DNA of 55,236 bases from positions 1 to 55,236 of the forward strand of contig SUYL01000007.1 of NCBI GenBank assembly GCA_015060445.1, in the 5' to 3' direction. Within the stretch, counting starts at the first letter, position 1; every line of letters starts with the position of its first letter. Made by a program: the position numbers and the translations under genes. The DNA comes from Bacteroidales bacterium. GTDB taxonomy: Bacteria; Bacteroidota; Bacteroidia; Bacteroidales; UBA932. The notes beneath the pieces were generated by a model. The model searched no databases and was not told the DNA's origin. It worked only from the letters and a program-made list of their open reading frames with translations. Of this stretch, positions 25,665 to 33,436 are shown piece after piece.

Positions 25665-27983
25665 ATGACAATGTACAGGCGTCCCATATTATATTTTCTT
25701 ATTCCAATTCTATTGCTTGCTGCCGGATGTTCAACCACAAGGGTAATCCCTGAAGGGGAGTCGAGACTGGTGCAAAATGAGATTCAAGTGCTCAATGACA
25801 AGAATTACCAGGTTTCAGGACTTGAACCTTACATAAGGCAGAAACCGAACACACAGTTTCTGTTTGGATTGAACCCTTTCCTGAGCATATACAACTGGAG
25901 CAACGGCAAGAACAGGGGATGGGACAAATTTGTAAAGACCATGGGGCAGGAGCCTGTAATTTTTGATAAGACGCTCACTGAGAGTTCTGTGGAGAATCTT
26001 CAGAACCATCTTGTGTATCAGGGATATTACAACTCACAAGTTAAAGATTCCATTGTTACAGCAAAGAAGAAAACCACTGTATTCTACAATATTACTCTTG
26101 GCAAACAATACAGCATAGATTCTACCGAATATGTTATAGAGGACAACAGTCTGGCAAAGAATTTTTACGGAGACTCACTCCAGAATCTGATTAAGAGAGG
26201 AGATGTATTGTCTGAAAATTTCCTAAATGAGGCATCTGAAAGGATTGCAGGAAAATTAAGGGACCAAGGGTATTTCGGATTCAGTAAAAACTACCTCTTT
26301 TTTACCGCAGACACCATTGGCAGGGACGGGAAGGCCAATCTTAAGATAGAGATAAAGAACTACTCCAGAAATGAATCTCCAAAAGAGGCCAGACCCCACC
26401 GCATATACCATTATGGAAAGGTAACGATGCACCCTATGAGGAAACCTACCAATCCATTGATTTACACATTTGTAGGAGATTCTGTTGTTGCAACACCGGC
26501 AATGAACCTCAATACCCCTACAGATTCTACAATATACAACGGTATAAACATAAAATACAGGAACAGCCTCATACTCAGGAAGAGGGCTATGACCAGAATG
26601 AGTTATGTCCGTCCAGGAGAGGTTTATAACGAGCAACAGGTATCAGATACATACCAGCGACTGTCTAACCTCAATCTGTTCAGCAGTGTAAATATACAGA
26701 TGGACCCCGTTGACTCCAATACGGTTGACTGTACAATGAAACTCACTGCATCGGAACTTCAGGGATACAAACTTGGGCTGGAGAGTTCAATAAATTCAAC
26801 AGGGCTGTTTGGCATATCTCCTTCAATATCATATTATCATAAGAATCTTTTCCATGGTGCTGAACTGTTAAGCGTTAACCTTATGGGAGATTTCCAGTTC
26901 GGATGGAACAACAACAAGAGGGCAAATGAATTTGGCATTTCAACATCATTGAGTACACCAAATTTTCTCCTTCTTCCCGACAGGATATTCAAATCTACCA
27001 ATATCCCAAGGACAGAGTTTGCAATATCATACAATTTCCAGGAGCGCCCTGAATACAGAAGGAACATAATCTCTGGAAGTTACAGTTACGTATGGAACAG
27101 CAGAGAGAGATTTTTCTTTAAAGTATCGCCGTTACAGGTTAACATAGTAAAACTGTACAACCTGAAGCCCGACTTTTATGAGAGCCTTAAGGACCCGTTC
27201 CTTAAAAACTCATATAAAGACCACTTTGATATGGGATTGGGTACCAGTTTCTATTACACAACAGATGCTTCTCCACGTCCTGCGCACAGTTATTTCTATA
27301 TGAGGTGGCAGAATGATTTGTCGGGAAATTTACTGAGTCTTTTCAACGGGGTAATGAAAAAAAATGAAAACGGTGAGAGGCTCATTTGGGATTCTCCTTA
27401 CTCACAATACTACCGCACAGAAATAAGTACTGTGTACACATGGAAGTTGGGCAAAAAGGAAAACCACTCCATTGCTGCAAGATTTCTTGCCGGTGTTGGT
27501 GTAGGATACGGGAATTCACTCTCTATGCCTTTTGAGAAACTGTTCTGGGCCGGTGGTGCATACAGTCTCAGAGCATGGCAGGCAAGGACAGTTGGCCCCG
27601 GATACGCCCAGATAGACACTACTTTTACAATTCCAAACCAGACAGGTGACATGCGTCTTGAGGCCAACATAGAGTACCGTTTCCCTTTGTTCTGGAATTT
27701 TGAGGGGGCAGTATTTATGGATGCCGGCAATGTGTGGAACATTAAGGACCATACAGAAGAGGGAGAAGAGAGAAGGGAAGGTCTTTTCAGGTTCAACAAC
27801 TTCTACAGACATATTGCGGCAGACTGGGGATTTGGAATAAGGCTCGACCTTAATTTTGTCCTCTTACGCCTTGATATGGGAATCAAACTGTATGACCCTG
27901 CAGAAAATGACTGGAAAGGTCCGGCAAGTTTCCTTGACAAAGGAAACTATGGAGTACAGTTTGGAGTTGGATATCCATTCTAA
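25665..27983 (+). CDS. tamL: TamL-type outer-membrane lipoprotein of the Omp85/BamA superfamily
   Basis: Predicted outer-membrane assembly protein of 772 aa. The N-terminus is a lipoprotein signal (FLIPILLLAAGCSTT, acylated Cys about residue 22), which defines TamL of Bacteroidota as opposed to TamA. POTRA-like repeats follow (GEVYNEQQVSDTYQRLSNLNLF), then a 16-strand barrel with FWAGGAYSLRAW, the VRGY-like motif of Omp85 proteins, and a C-terminal Phe. It probably works with a TamB protein encoded elsewhere to insert outer-membrane proteins or move phospholipids. The gene is alone on its strand, with TAAATTTG (25643-25650) about 15 bp upstream as a possible -7 box. Confidence 0.9.
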   Translation: MTMYRRPILYFLIPILLLAAGCSTTRVIPEGESRLVQNEIQVLNDKNYQVSGLEPYIRQKPNTQFLFGLNPFLSIYNWSNGKNRGWDKFVKTMGQEPVIFDKTLTESSVENLQNHLVYQGYYNSQVKDSIVTAKKKTTVFYNITLGKQYSIDSTEYVIEDNSLAKNFYGDSLQNLIKRGDVLSENFLNEASERIAGKLRDQGYFGFSKNYLFFTADTIGRDGKANLKIEIKNYSRNESPKEARPHRIYHYGKVTMHPMRKPTNPLIYTFVGDSVVATPAMNLNTPTDSTIYNGINIKYRNSLILRKRAMTRMSYVRPGEVYNEQQVSDTYQRLSNLNLFSSVNIQMDPVDSNTVDCTMKLTASELQGYKLGLESSINSTGLFGISPSISYYHKNLFHGAELLSVNLMGDFQFGWNNNKRANEFGISTSLSTPNFLLLPDRIFKSTNIPRTEFAISYNFQERPEYRRNIISGSYSYVWNSRERFFFKVSPLQVNIVKLYNLKPDFYESLKDPFLKNSYKDHFDMGLGTSFYYTTDASPRPAHSYFYMRWQNDLSGNLLSLFNGVMKKNENGERLIWDSPYSQYYRTEISTVYTWKLGKKENHSIAARFLAGVGVGYGNSLSMPFEKLFWAGGAYSLRAWQARTVGPGYAQIDTTFTIPNQTGDMRLEANIEYRFPLFWNFEGAVFMDAGNVWNIKDHTEEGEERREGLFRFNNFYRHIAADWGFGIRLDLNFVLLRLDMGIKLYDPAENDWKGPASFLDKGNYGVQFGVGYPF

Positions 27984-28011
27984 TTCTTCCCGACAATGAT
28001 TTGTGCAAAAT

Positions 28012-28040
28012 AAAAAAGGTGACTTTTACAGTCACCTTTT
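28012..28040. terminator. Bidirectional terminator between tamL and rny
   Basis: GGTGACT (28018-28024) pairs with AGTCACC (28030-28036) around TTTAC. An A run precedes and a T run follows, so it serves both convergent genes. Confidence 0.88.
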
Positions 28041-28059
28041 AAAGTATAATTAGAAGCAA

Positions 28060-29604
28060 TTATTTTGCGAAACTTACAGATCTGGTCTCCCTTATTACTG
28101 TAATCTTTACCTGGCCCGGATAAACCATCTCATCCTGAATCTTCTTGGCAATGTCTACAGACAACTGCTCTGCCTGCTGGTCGGTAACCTGCTCACTTCC
28201 AACAATTACCCTCAGTTCTCTTCCGGCCTGGATAGCATAGGTCTTTGTAACGCCAGGGTAAGACAATGCTATGTTCTCCATATCCTGAAGTCTCTTTATA
28301 TAAGACTCAATTACCTCGCGTCTTGCACCAGGTCTTGCACCGGAAATGGCATCACCTACAAGTACCAGCGGCGAAAGGAGTGAACTCATTTCAACCTCCT
28401 CATGGTGGGCACCAATTGCATTGCAGATTTCAGGTTTCTCCTTGTATTTTTCTGCGAGTTTCATACCAAGGATTGCATGTGGCAACTCAGGGTCCTCATC
28501 GGAGACTTTTCCAATATCATGCAAAAGACCAGCCCTTTTGGCTGCTTTAGGATTCAGGCCAAGTTCAGAAGCCATAATTGCACAGATATTTGCAACCTCC
28601 CTTGCATGCTGCAGAAGATTCTGACCATATGAAGAGCGGTACTTCATTCTACCTATCAGTTTGATAAGTTCAATATGAAGTCCATGTATACCCAAATCAA
28701 TACAGGTTCTCTTACCTGTCTCAAGAATCTCCTCCTCCAACTGTTTCTGCACTTTAGCAACAACTTCCTCAATTCTTGCCGGGTGAATACGTCCGTCTGT
28801 TACCAACTGGTGGAGAGCAAGTCTTGCAACTTCCCTTCTTACAGGGTCAAATGCAGAAAGGAGGATTGCCTCAGGAGTATCGTCAACAACAATCTCAACA
28901 CCGGTAGCAGCCTCAAGGGCACGTATGTTTCTACCCTCACGGCCAATGATTCTACCCTTAATTTCATCGCTCTCAATGTTGAACACAGTAACTGCATTCT
29001 CAATTGCAGTTTCAGGAGCAGTCCTCTGGATTGTATTGATAACAATTCTTTTGGCCTCTTTGGAAGCGGTAAGACGGGCCTCATCCATAACATCATTTAT
29101 ATATGACATTGCCTGGGTTTTGGCTTCATCCTTCATTGTCTCAACAAGTTGGGCCTTTGCCTCTGCGGCTGTCATACCTGCAATGCTCTCTATTTTCTCA
29201 ATAGCCTGCTGCTTGAGTTTGTCATACTCCTCACTCTTCCTGTTTACAATTTCAACCTGATTCTTGAGATTTTCCTTAATGAGGTCTATCTCCTTCTGTT
29301 TTTTTGCAATCTCCTGATTCTGCTGGTTGATAACAATTTCCTTCTGTTTTACTTTGTTTTCAATCTGCTGGATCTGGTTATTCTTCTCGTTTATAAACTG
29401 TTCGTGCTCACTTTTAAGTTGCAGGAACTTCTCTTTAGCCTGAAAGATCTTTTCTTTCTTAATGTTCTCACCCTCTGTCTCCGCCTCTTTAAGAATCTGT
29501 GCCTTCTTTTTCTTGAGAACAACATTGTTCACTACAAAATAAGCGACACAAAAACCTGCCAAAGCACCACAAAGTGATAAAATTGCAATAGTTAAACTTT
29601 CCAT
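28060..29604 (-). CDS. rny: Ribonuclease Y
   Basis: Membrane-bound endoribonuclease that starts mRNA decay. The 514-aa protein has an N-terminal membrane helix (residues 5-27), a long coiled coil rich in Glu, Lys and Gln (about 30-180), a KH RNA-binding domain ([20 protein letters not shown]) and an HD hydrolase domain ([19 protein letters not shown]). Length and order match the family. Upstream on the same strand come the probable 6S RNA and zapA, an arrangement that brings RNA turnover next to cell division functions. Confidence 0.97.
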   Translation of the reverse strand: MESLTIAILSLCGALAGFCVAYFVVNNVVLKKKKAQILKEAETEGENIKKEKIFQAKEKFLQLKSEHEQFINEKNNQIQQIENKVKQKEIVINQQNQEIAKKQKEIDLIKENLKNQVEIVNRKSEEYDKLKQQAIEKIESIAGMTAAEAKAQLVETMKDEAKTQAMSYINDVMDEARLTASKEAKRIVINTIQRTAPETAIENAVTVFNIESDEIKGRIIGREGRNIRALEAATGVEIVVDDTPEAILLSAFDPVRREVARLALHQLVTDGRIHPARIEEVVAKVQKQLEEEILETGKRTCIDLGIHGLHIELIKLIGRMKYRSSYGQNLLQHAREVANICAIMASELGLNPKAAKRAGLLHDIGKVSDEDPELPHAILGMKLAEKYKEKPEICNAIGAHHEEVEMSSLLSPLVLVGDAISGARPGARREVIESYIKRLQDMENIALSYPGVTKTYAIQAGRELRVIVGSEQVTDQQAEQLSVDIAKKIQDEMVYPGQVKITVIRETRSVSFAK

Positions 29605-29687
29605 CTCTTCGCTCTTTTTATATATATGTTATTATAGGTTTTGGTTAAGTTCAAGCATAAAAAAGCCGCTGGATCTGCTGTTTTCAG

Positions 29688-29710
29688 AAAAATCTTAAAA
29701 ATTAAGATTT
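29688..29710 (-). terminator. Terminator of the probable 6S RNA
   Basis: AAATCTTAA (29690-29698) pairs with TTAAGATTT (29702-29710) across a 3-nt loop. On the minus strand the stem ends in a short T tract. It lies between the small RNA gene and rny. Confidence 0.6.
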
Positions 29711-29843
29711 GGGCTCCAATGATAGACGCAACCTTCCAACGTCCCGTAAAACGGAATCCCCCGAAGGGTCACCCAGGCCTGGTTTTGTCTGTTGGTCACC
29801 CGGTTCTGTTTATAGTGTTGATTTTCGCAAAGAGCGTGATCCA
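29688..29843 (-). ncRNA. ssrS: Probable 6S RNA
   Basis: A 280-bp gap between zapA and rny holds an independent minus-strand transcription unit: a promoter with ideal spacing, about 155 nt of non-coding sequence and a terminator. The RNA is rich in local pairing, including CCC-TTCG-GGG with a stable tetraloop and CCGT-TTT-ACGG. The zapA neighbourhood is the classical place of ssrS, which encodes the RNA that binds and sequesters the main RNA polymerase holoenzyme in stationary phase. I did not find a convincing closing stem between the two ends, so identity rests mainly on position and unit structure; another small RNA is possible. Confidence 0.55.
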
Positions 29844-29848
29844 ACGGC

Positions 29849-29879
29849 TAAAAGTACATTTAGCAATATGTATGTCAAA
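29849..29879 (-). promoter_or_regulatory. Promoter of the probable 6S RNA
   Basis: On the minus strand TTTG (29876-29879), 19 nt, then TACTTTTA (29849-29856), which matches TAnnTTTG at all but the last base. It starts just after the zapA stop, so the RNA can be made independently of zapA. Confidence 0.7.
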
Positions 29880-29884
29880 TTATG

Positions 29885-30181
29885 TTATCTGCTTGCGGCA
29901 ATATATTCATCCAATTGTTTATCCAAAACTGTAAGGTCTTCCAATAAACTCTCAAATTCCTTATTCTGTTCCAGTTTTACCATCTTTACGGCAAAATGGA
30001 GTACCGACATTGACAACGCATCCTGAACATCCCTGTCCTTGAACTTGCTTTTATAGAATTCCACCATCTCCCTTATCTTGCTCACTGCAATACGCATGCT
30101 CTCCTCCTCAGACGGGTGAATAGTCAGCGGATACTGCCTTTCGGCAATCGTAATCTTAATCCTCTGTTTTTCTTCTTCCAT
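29885..30181 (-). CDS. zapA: Cell division protein ZapA
   Basis: Small FtsZ-ring stabiliser of 98 aa. It shows the ZapA pattern: a short beta-rich start with the family's IAERQYPLTIHPSEEESMR block, then a helical coiled-coil half (MVKLEQNKEFESLLEDLTVLDKQL) that forms an antiparallel dimer. The gene follows a coiled-coil gene by 2 bp and the probable 6S RNA comes after it. Confidence 0.9.
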   Translation of the reverse strand: MEEEKQRIKITIAERQYPLTIHPSEEESMRIAVSKIREMVEFYKSKFKDRDVQDALSMSVLHFAVKMVKLEQNKEFESLLEDLTVLDKQLDEYIAASR

Positions 30182-30183
30182 TG

Positions 30184-30477
30184 TCAGTCATTTAACATAG
30201 AAATACATTTGTCTATTTCCTTCACAATCTTCCCTATCTTCTTCTTTGCCTCTTTCACATCCTCTGTTGTTGCAGTAAAGGCTTCAGCCAACTGCATCTG
30301 TTCAACTTTCTGCTCTAACTCCTTTATCCTGTTGTTTTTAGTTTCTAATTCCTCTGTAATTTTATCCAATTGTCCTTTCAATGAACTGTTGTAGGAGAGG
30401 GCCAATTCATATTTTGAGATAATCTGCTCAATATGGCCTTTAAGTTTGTTGATTACTATTTGACTCTCTACACTCAT
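30184..30477 (-). CDS. Small coiled-coil protein, possible ZapA partner
   Basis: A 97-aa protein that is almost wholly helical, with heptad-like Leu and Ile spacing and many Glu and Lys residues (LKGQLDKITEELETKNNRIK). No enzymatic motif or membrane segment is present. It lies 2 bp upstream of zapA on the same strand. By its size, coiled coil and position it may act like ZapB, the ZapA-binding coiled-coil protein, but sequence similarity cannot be shown by eye. Confidence 0.7.
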   Translation of the reverse strand: MSVESQIVINKLKGHIEQIISKYELALSYNSSLKGQLDKITEELETKNNRIKELEQKVEQMQLAEAFTATTEDVKEAKKKIGKIVKEIDKCISMLND

Positions 30478-30528
30478 TATAATAACAATTGCAATAGCAA
30501 AAATAATAATATTTTTTCATTAAAAAAT

Positions 30529-30558
30529 AAAAGTCCCTACAAAATGGTAAGGACTTTT
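30529..30558 (-). terminator. Terminator after the 2-oxoacid oxidoreductase operon
   Basis: AAAAGTCC (30529-30536) pairs with GGACTTTT (30551-30558). The minus-strand reading runs into T residues. It lies 22 bp past the stop of the gamma subunit gene, closing the operon that begins near 35494. Confidence 0.78.
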
Positions 30559-30579
30559 ACTTATCAGTTAGATATATTG

Positions 30580-31131
30580 TTACAATATATTAATATCCAC
30601 AACTTTATCCATTCCAACCTTTATAGCCTCGGCATTCATAGGTATTAAGTGATGATGCCTTTCAGGTAATGATTTTTCAAGTCCCTTCAACACGCTCTCC
30701 ATTGAGACAACAGGCTTTTTCTTTAGGAATGCACCCAAAACAATCATATTGAAAGCCTTGAGATTTCCCATTCGGGCACTCTCTTCTGCAGCCTCTATAG
30801 AACAGATGTTTATATCTTTTCTTTGGGGATGTCTTGTAATTCCGTTAGGATCATAAATGAGAAGTCCACCCGGCTTGACATAACTCTCAAACTTGTCCAT
30901 AGACTGCTGGTTGAGTATGATTACTGTATCGCACTTGCCAAGTATAGGGGAACCTATTTTCTTGTCGCTCAATATTACTGTAACATTGGCTGTACCACCA
31001 CGCATTTCAGGTCCGTAAGACGGCATCCAAGTTACCTCTTTATCCTGCATGATTCCCGAGTATGCAAGGATCTTTCCCATTGAAAGGACTCCCTGACCTC
31101 CAAAACCTGCTATTATCAATTCTTCTTTCAT
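30580..31131 (-). CDS. 2-oxoacid:ferredoxin oxidoreductase, gamma subunit
   Basis: The 183-aa gamma subunit (VorC/KorC/PorC family) with the signature AGFGGQGVLSMGKILAYSG at the N-terminus and MRGGTANVTVILSD. It is part of a four-subunit enzyme that converts a 2-oxoacid plus CoA to acyl-CoA, CO2 and reduced ferredoxin. Last gene of the operon, 29 bp after the beta subunit stop. The substrate cannot be told from the gamma chain; branched-chain 2-oxoacids (Vor) or 2-oxoglutarate (Kor) are both possible. Confidence 0.9.
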   Translation of the reverse strand: MKEELIIAGFGGQGVLSMGKILAYSGIMQDKEVTWMPSYGPEMRGGTANVTVILSDKKIGSPILGKCDTVIILNQQSMDKFESYVKPGGLLIYDPNGITRHPQRKDINICSIEAAEESARMGNLKAFNMIVLGAFLKKKPVVSMESVLKGLEKSLPERHHHLIPMNAEAIKVGMDKVVDINIL

Positions 31132-31160
31132 CTTTATATCTGTATTAATGCGTTAATGGA

Positions 31161-31922
31161 TTATCTGTCTTTCATGTCGCCAAGCGGATAGAACGGGAAC
31201 ATATTCTCCTCCATCCATTTGTTGGCTTTTACCGGTGTCATTTTCCAGCCGGAATTACATGTTCCTACAACCTCCACAAAAGATGTCCCTTTCTCCATCA
31301 TTGAATTCTCAAACGCTTTTCTGATTGCTTTTTTGAGTTTCCTTACCGATGCAGGATTCTGTGCAGACTGTCTTGTAACGTAACAAGTACCCTCCAACTG
31401 GGCTATGAGTTCAGTAATCTTCAACGGGTAACCGTTCAGTTTTGCATCCCTTCCATAAGGAGTAGTTGCAGTAACCTGACCAAGAAGGGTAGTAGGGGCC
31501 ATCTGGCCACCGGTCATACCATATATTGCATTGTTGATGAATACAATTACAATATTCTCACCCCTGTTGCAGGCATGCATAACCTCTGCAGTTCCAATGG
31601 ATGCCAAGTCGCCGTCTCCCTGATAAGTGAATACATATTTGTCGGGATTAAGACGTTTGGTTGCAGTTGCAAGTGCAGGAGCCCTTCCGTGTGCAGCCTG
31701 TTCCCAATCTATATTCAAATAATTGTAGGCAAGAACGGCACAACCTACAGGTGAAATACCTATTGTCTTGTCCTGTATACCCATCTCTTCAATTACCTCT
31801 GCAATCACCTTGTGTACAACACCATGGGTACAGCCCGGACAGTAATGCATCACAGCATCTGAAAGTACTGGGGTTTTGGAATAAACCTTGTTCTCCGGTT
31901 TAATTATATCTTTTATATCCAT
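31161..31922 (-). CDS. 2-oxoacid:ferredoxin oxidoreductase, beta subunit (TPP-binding)
   Basis: The 253-aa catalytic subunit that binds thiamine pyrophosphate. The TPP motif is YQGDGDLASIGTAEVMHACN followed by INNAIYGMTGGQ, and the N-terminal CPGCTHG holds cysteines that help bind the Fe-S cluster near TPP. It lies 6 bp after the alpha subunit gene. Subunit sizes and order (small ferredoxin, alpha, beta, gamma) match the enzymes annotated as VorB-type or KorA-type in Bacteroidota. Confidence 0.92.
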   Translation of the reverse strand: MDIKDIIKPENKVYSKTPVLSDAVMHYCPGCTHGVVHKVIAEVIEEMGIQDKTIGISPVGCAVLAYNYLNIDWEQAAHGRAPALATATKRLNPDKYVFTYQGDGDLASIGTAEVMHACNRGENIVIVFINNAIYGMTGGQMAPTTLLGQVTATTPYGRDAKLNGYPLKITELIAQLEGTCYVTRQSAQNPASVRKLKKAIRKAFENSMMEKGTSFVEVVGTCNSGWKMTPVKANKWMEENMFPFYPLGDMKDR

Positions 31923-31928
31923 AGTCCG

Positions 31929-33008
31929 CTATTTATTGAAAGATTTTACAAATGCTTCATATACCTCATCAGGTGAAGGGATAATACCACCCATTCTGCC
32001 ATAGAATTCTACTGGCACCTTGCCTTCAACGGCAAGTTTTACATCTTCAACCATCTGGCCGGAACTCATCTCAACAGTAAGGATACCTTTGATTTGAGGG
32101 ATGAACTGCTGTATCTGTTTTACAGGGAAAGGGAAGAGGGTGATTGGTCTGAGAAGTCCAACCTTGTATCCCGCTTCACGGGCCTGGTCAACTACTGCCT
32201 CACAGATTCTGGACATACTGCCGTAGGCAATGAACAGATACTCGGCATCGTCGGTCATATATGTACTGTAAAGTACTTCATTCTCCTCAATCTCACGGTA
32301 TTTTGCCTGAAGTTTGAGATTTACCTTCTCCTGAACATTAGGGTCAAGTGCAAGTGATGTAATGAGATTCCTCTCCCTTTCAGGAGTCTTGCCTGTAAGG
32401 GCCCATGGACATTCAGCCTTAACCTGTTCTGCTGTTCTCCTTGGTTTCATTTCACGCATCTCAACTTTCTCCATCATCTGGCCAATTACACCATCAGAAA
32501 GGATCATGGCAGGAATCCTGTATTTGAATGCAAGGTCAAAGCCCAAGCCTACATGGTCATACATATCCTGTGCAGAAGCGGGGGCAAGAACAATCATTTT
32601 GTAATCACCATGTCCGCCGCCTTTAACAGCCTGGAAATAGTCTGCCTGGCTTGGCTGGATTGTACCGAGTCCGGGACCGCCCCTCATTACATTAACTACA
32701 ACACAAGGGAGTTCTGCACCGGCCAGATAACTCAAACCTTCTGCCATAAGGCTTATACCAAGGCTGCTGGAAGATGTCATAACCTTTTTGCCGGTAGAAG
32801 CACCACCATAAACCATATTTATTGAAGAGGTTTCACTTTCTGCCTGAAGCACAACCATACCTGTTGTTTCCCAAGGCTTTTCCTCCATCAAAGTCTCCAT
32901 AACCTCCGATTGTGGAGTAATAGGGTAACCGAAATATCCGTCGGCGCCACATCTTATGGCACCATGGGCGATTGCTTCGTTACCCTTCATCAGTATTTTT
33001 TCAGCCAT
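31929..33008 (-). CDS. 2-oxoacid:ferredoxin oxidoreductase, alpha subunit (VorB/KorA-like)
   Basis: The 359-aa alpha subunit. It begins MKGNEAIAHGAIRCGADGYF with GYPITPQSE, the pyrimidine-binding part for TPP, and has the transketolase C-like domain later (YIAYGSMSRICEAVV). The lack of fused gamma and ferredoxin domains shows a four-subunit enzyme. I lean towards a branched-chain 2-oxoacid enzyme (VorB) because of the adjacent acyl-CoA synthetase, but 2-oxoglutarate is a real alternative. Confidence 0.92.
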   Translation of the reverse strand: MAEKILMKGNEAIAHGAIRCGADGYFGYPITPQSEVMETLMEEKPWETTGMVVLQAESETSSINMVYGGASTGKKVMTSSSSLGISLMAEGLSYLAGAELPCVVVNVMRGGPGLGTIQPSQADYFQAVKGGGHGDYKMIVLAPASAQDMYDHVGLGFDLAFKYRIPAMILSDGVIGQMMEKVEMREMKPRRTAEQVKAECPWALTGKTPERERNLITSLALDPNVQEKVNLKLQAKYREIEENEVLYSTYMTDDAEYLFIAYGSMSRICEAVVDQAREAGYKVGLLRPITLFPFPVKQIQQFIPQIKGILTVEMSSGQMVEDVKLAVEGKVPVEFYGRMGGIIPSPDEVYEAFVKSFNK

Positions 33009-33020
33009 ATCCGTTGATTT

Positions 33021-33242
33021 TTATATTTTCACTCTATAAACTGTAATTACAGCATCAGGACATACAGTTGCACAATTTGTACATCCTATGCAATTGTCGG
33101 GATTCTCCATATATGCATAATTGTATCCCTTACCGTTAACCTGTTTTGACAATGCAATGGTTTGGGTTGGACAGTTTGCTATACAGACACTGCACCCTTT
33201 GCATTTCTCGGTATCTACCACTATTGCTCCTTTTACTGCCAT
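33021..33242 (-). CDS. 2x[4Fe-4S] ferredoxin subunit of the 2-oxoacid oxidoreductase
   Basis: Electron-transfer subunit of 73 aa, starting at the ATG at 33242 (MAVKGAIVVD); an upstream extension to 33266 in the same frame looks untranslated. Two cluster motifs are visible, CKGCSVCIANC with CP and CIGCTNCATVCP, giving two [4Fe-4S] clusters that pass electrons from TPP to free ferredoxin. It precedes the alpha subunit gene by 12 bp. One octamer lies within it, read as Asn-Pro-Asp-Asn. Confidence 0.93.
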   Translation of the reverse strand: MAVKGAIVVDTEKCKGCSVCIANCPTQTIALSKQVNGKGYNYAYMENPDNCIGCTNCATVCPDAVITVYRVKI

Positions 33243-33266
33243 ATCTATAATATTTAAAATTATCAA

Positions 33267-33434
33267 CTATTTGCCGCTGAAGAACCCAAAGCCCTGTTTA
33301 ATCCCTTCAATTGTTGTATCCCATCTGAGGAGGATTCCTATTATGAGGATTATACACAATACGACCATCCCTTTTGCGGTAGGGCTGAGTGCCCTGAATT
33401 CATCTGCTAATTTAGAAATTTTTCCTTTAATCAT
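33267..33434 (-). CDS. Small single-pass membrane protein within the oxidoreductase operon
   Basis: A 55-aa frame from the ATG at 33434 to the TAG at 33267-33269. It starts with a basic amphipathic stretch (MIKGKISKLADEF), continues with one hydrophobic helix of about 15 residues (MVVLCIILIIGILL, near 23-36) and ends in GFFSGK. It fills the space between the synthetase gene (stop 33437) and the ferredoxin subunit with junctions of 2 and 24 bp, which is why I think it is real. No family is recognised. It could tether the oxidoreductase or synthetase to the membrane, but that is speculation. Confidence 0.6.
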   Translation of the reverse strand: MIKGKISKLADEFRALSPTAKGMVVLCIILIIGILLRWDTTIEGIKQGFGFFSGK

Positions 33435-33436
33435 TG

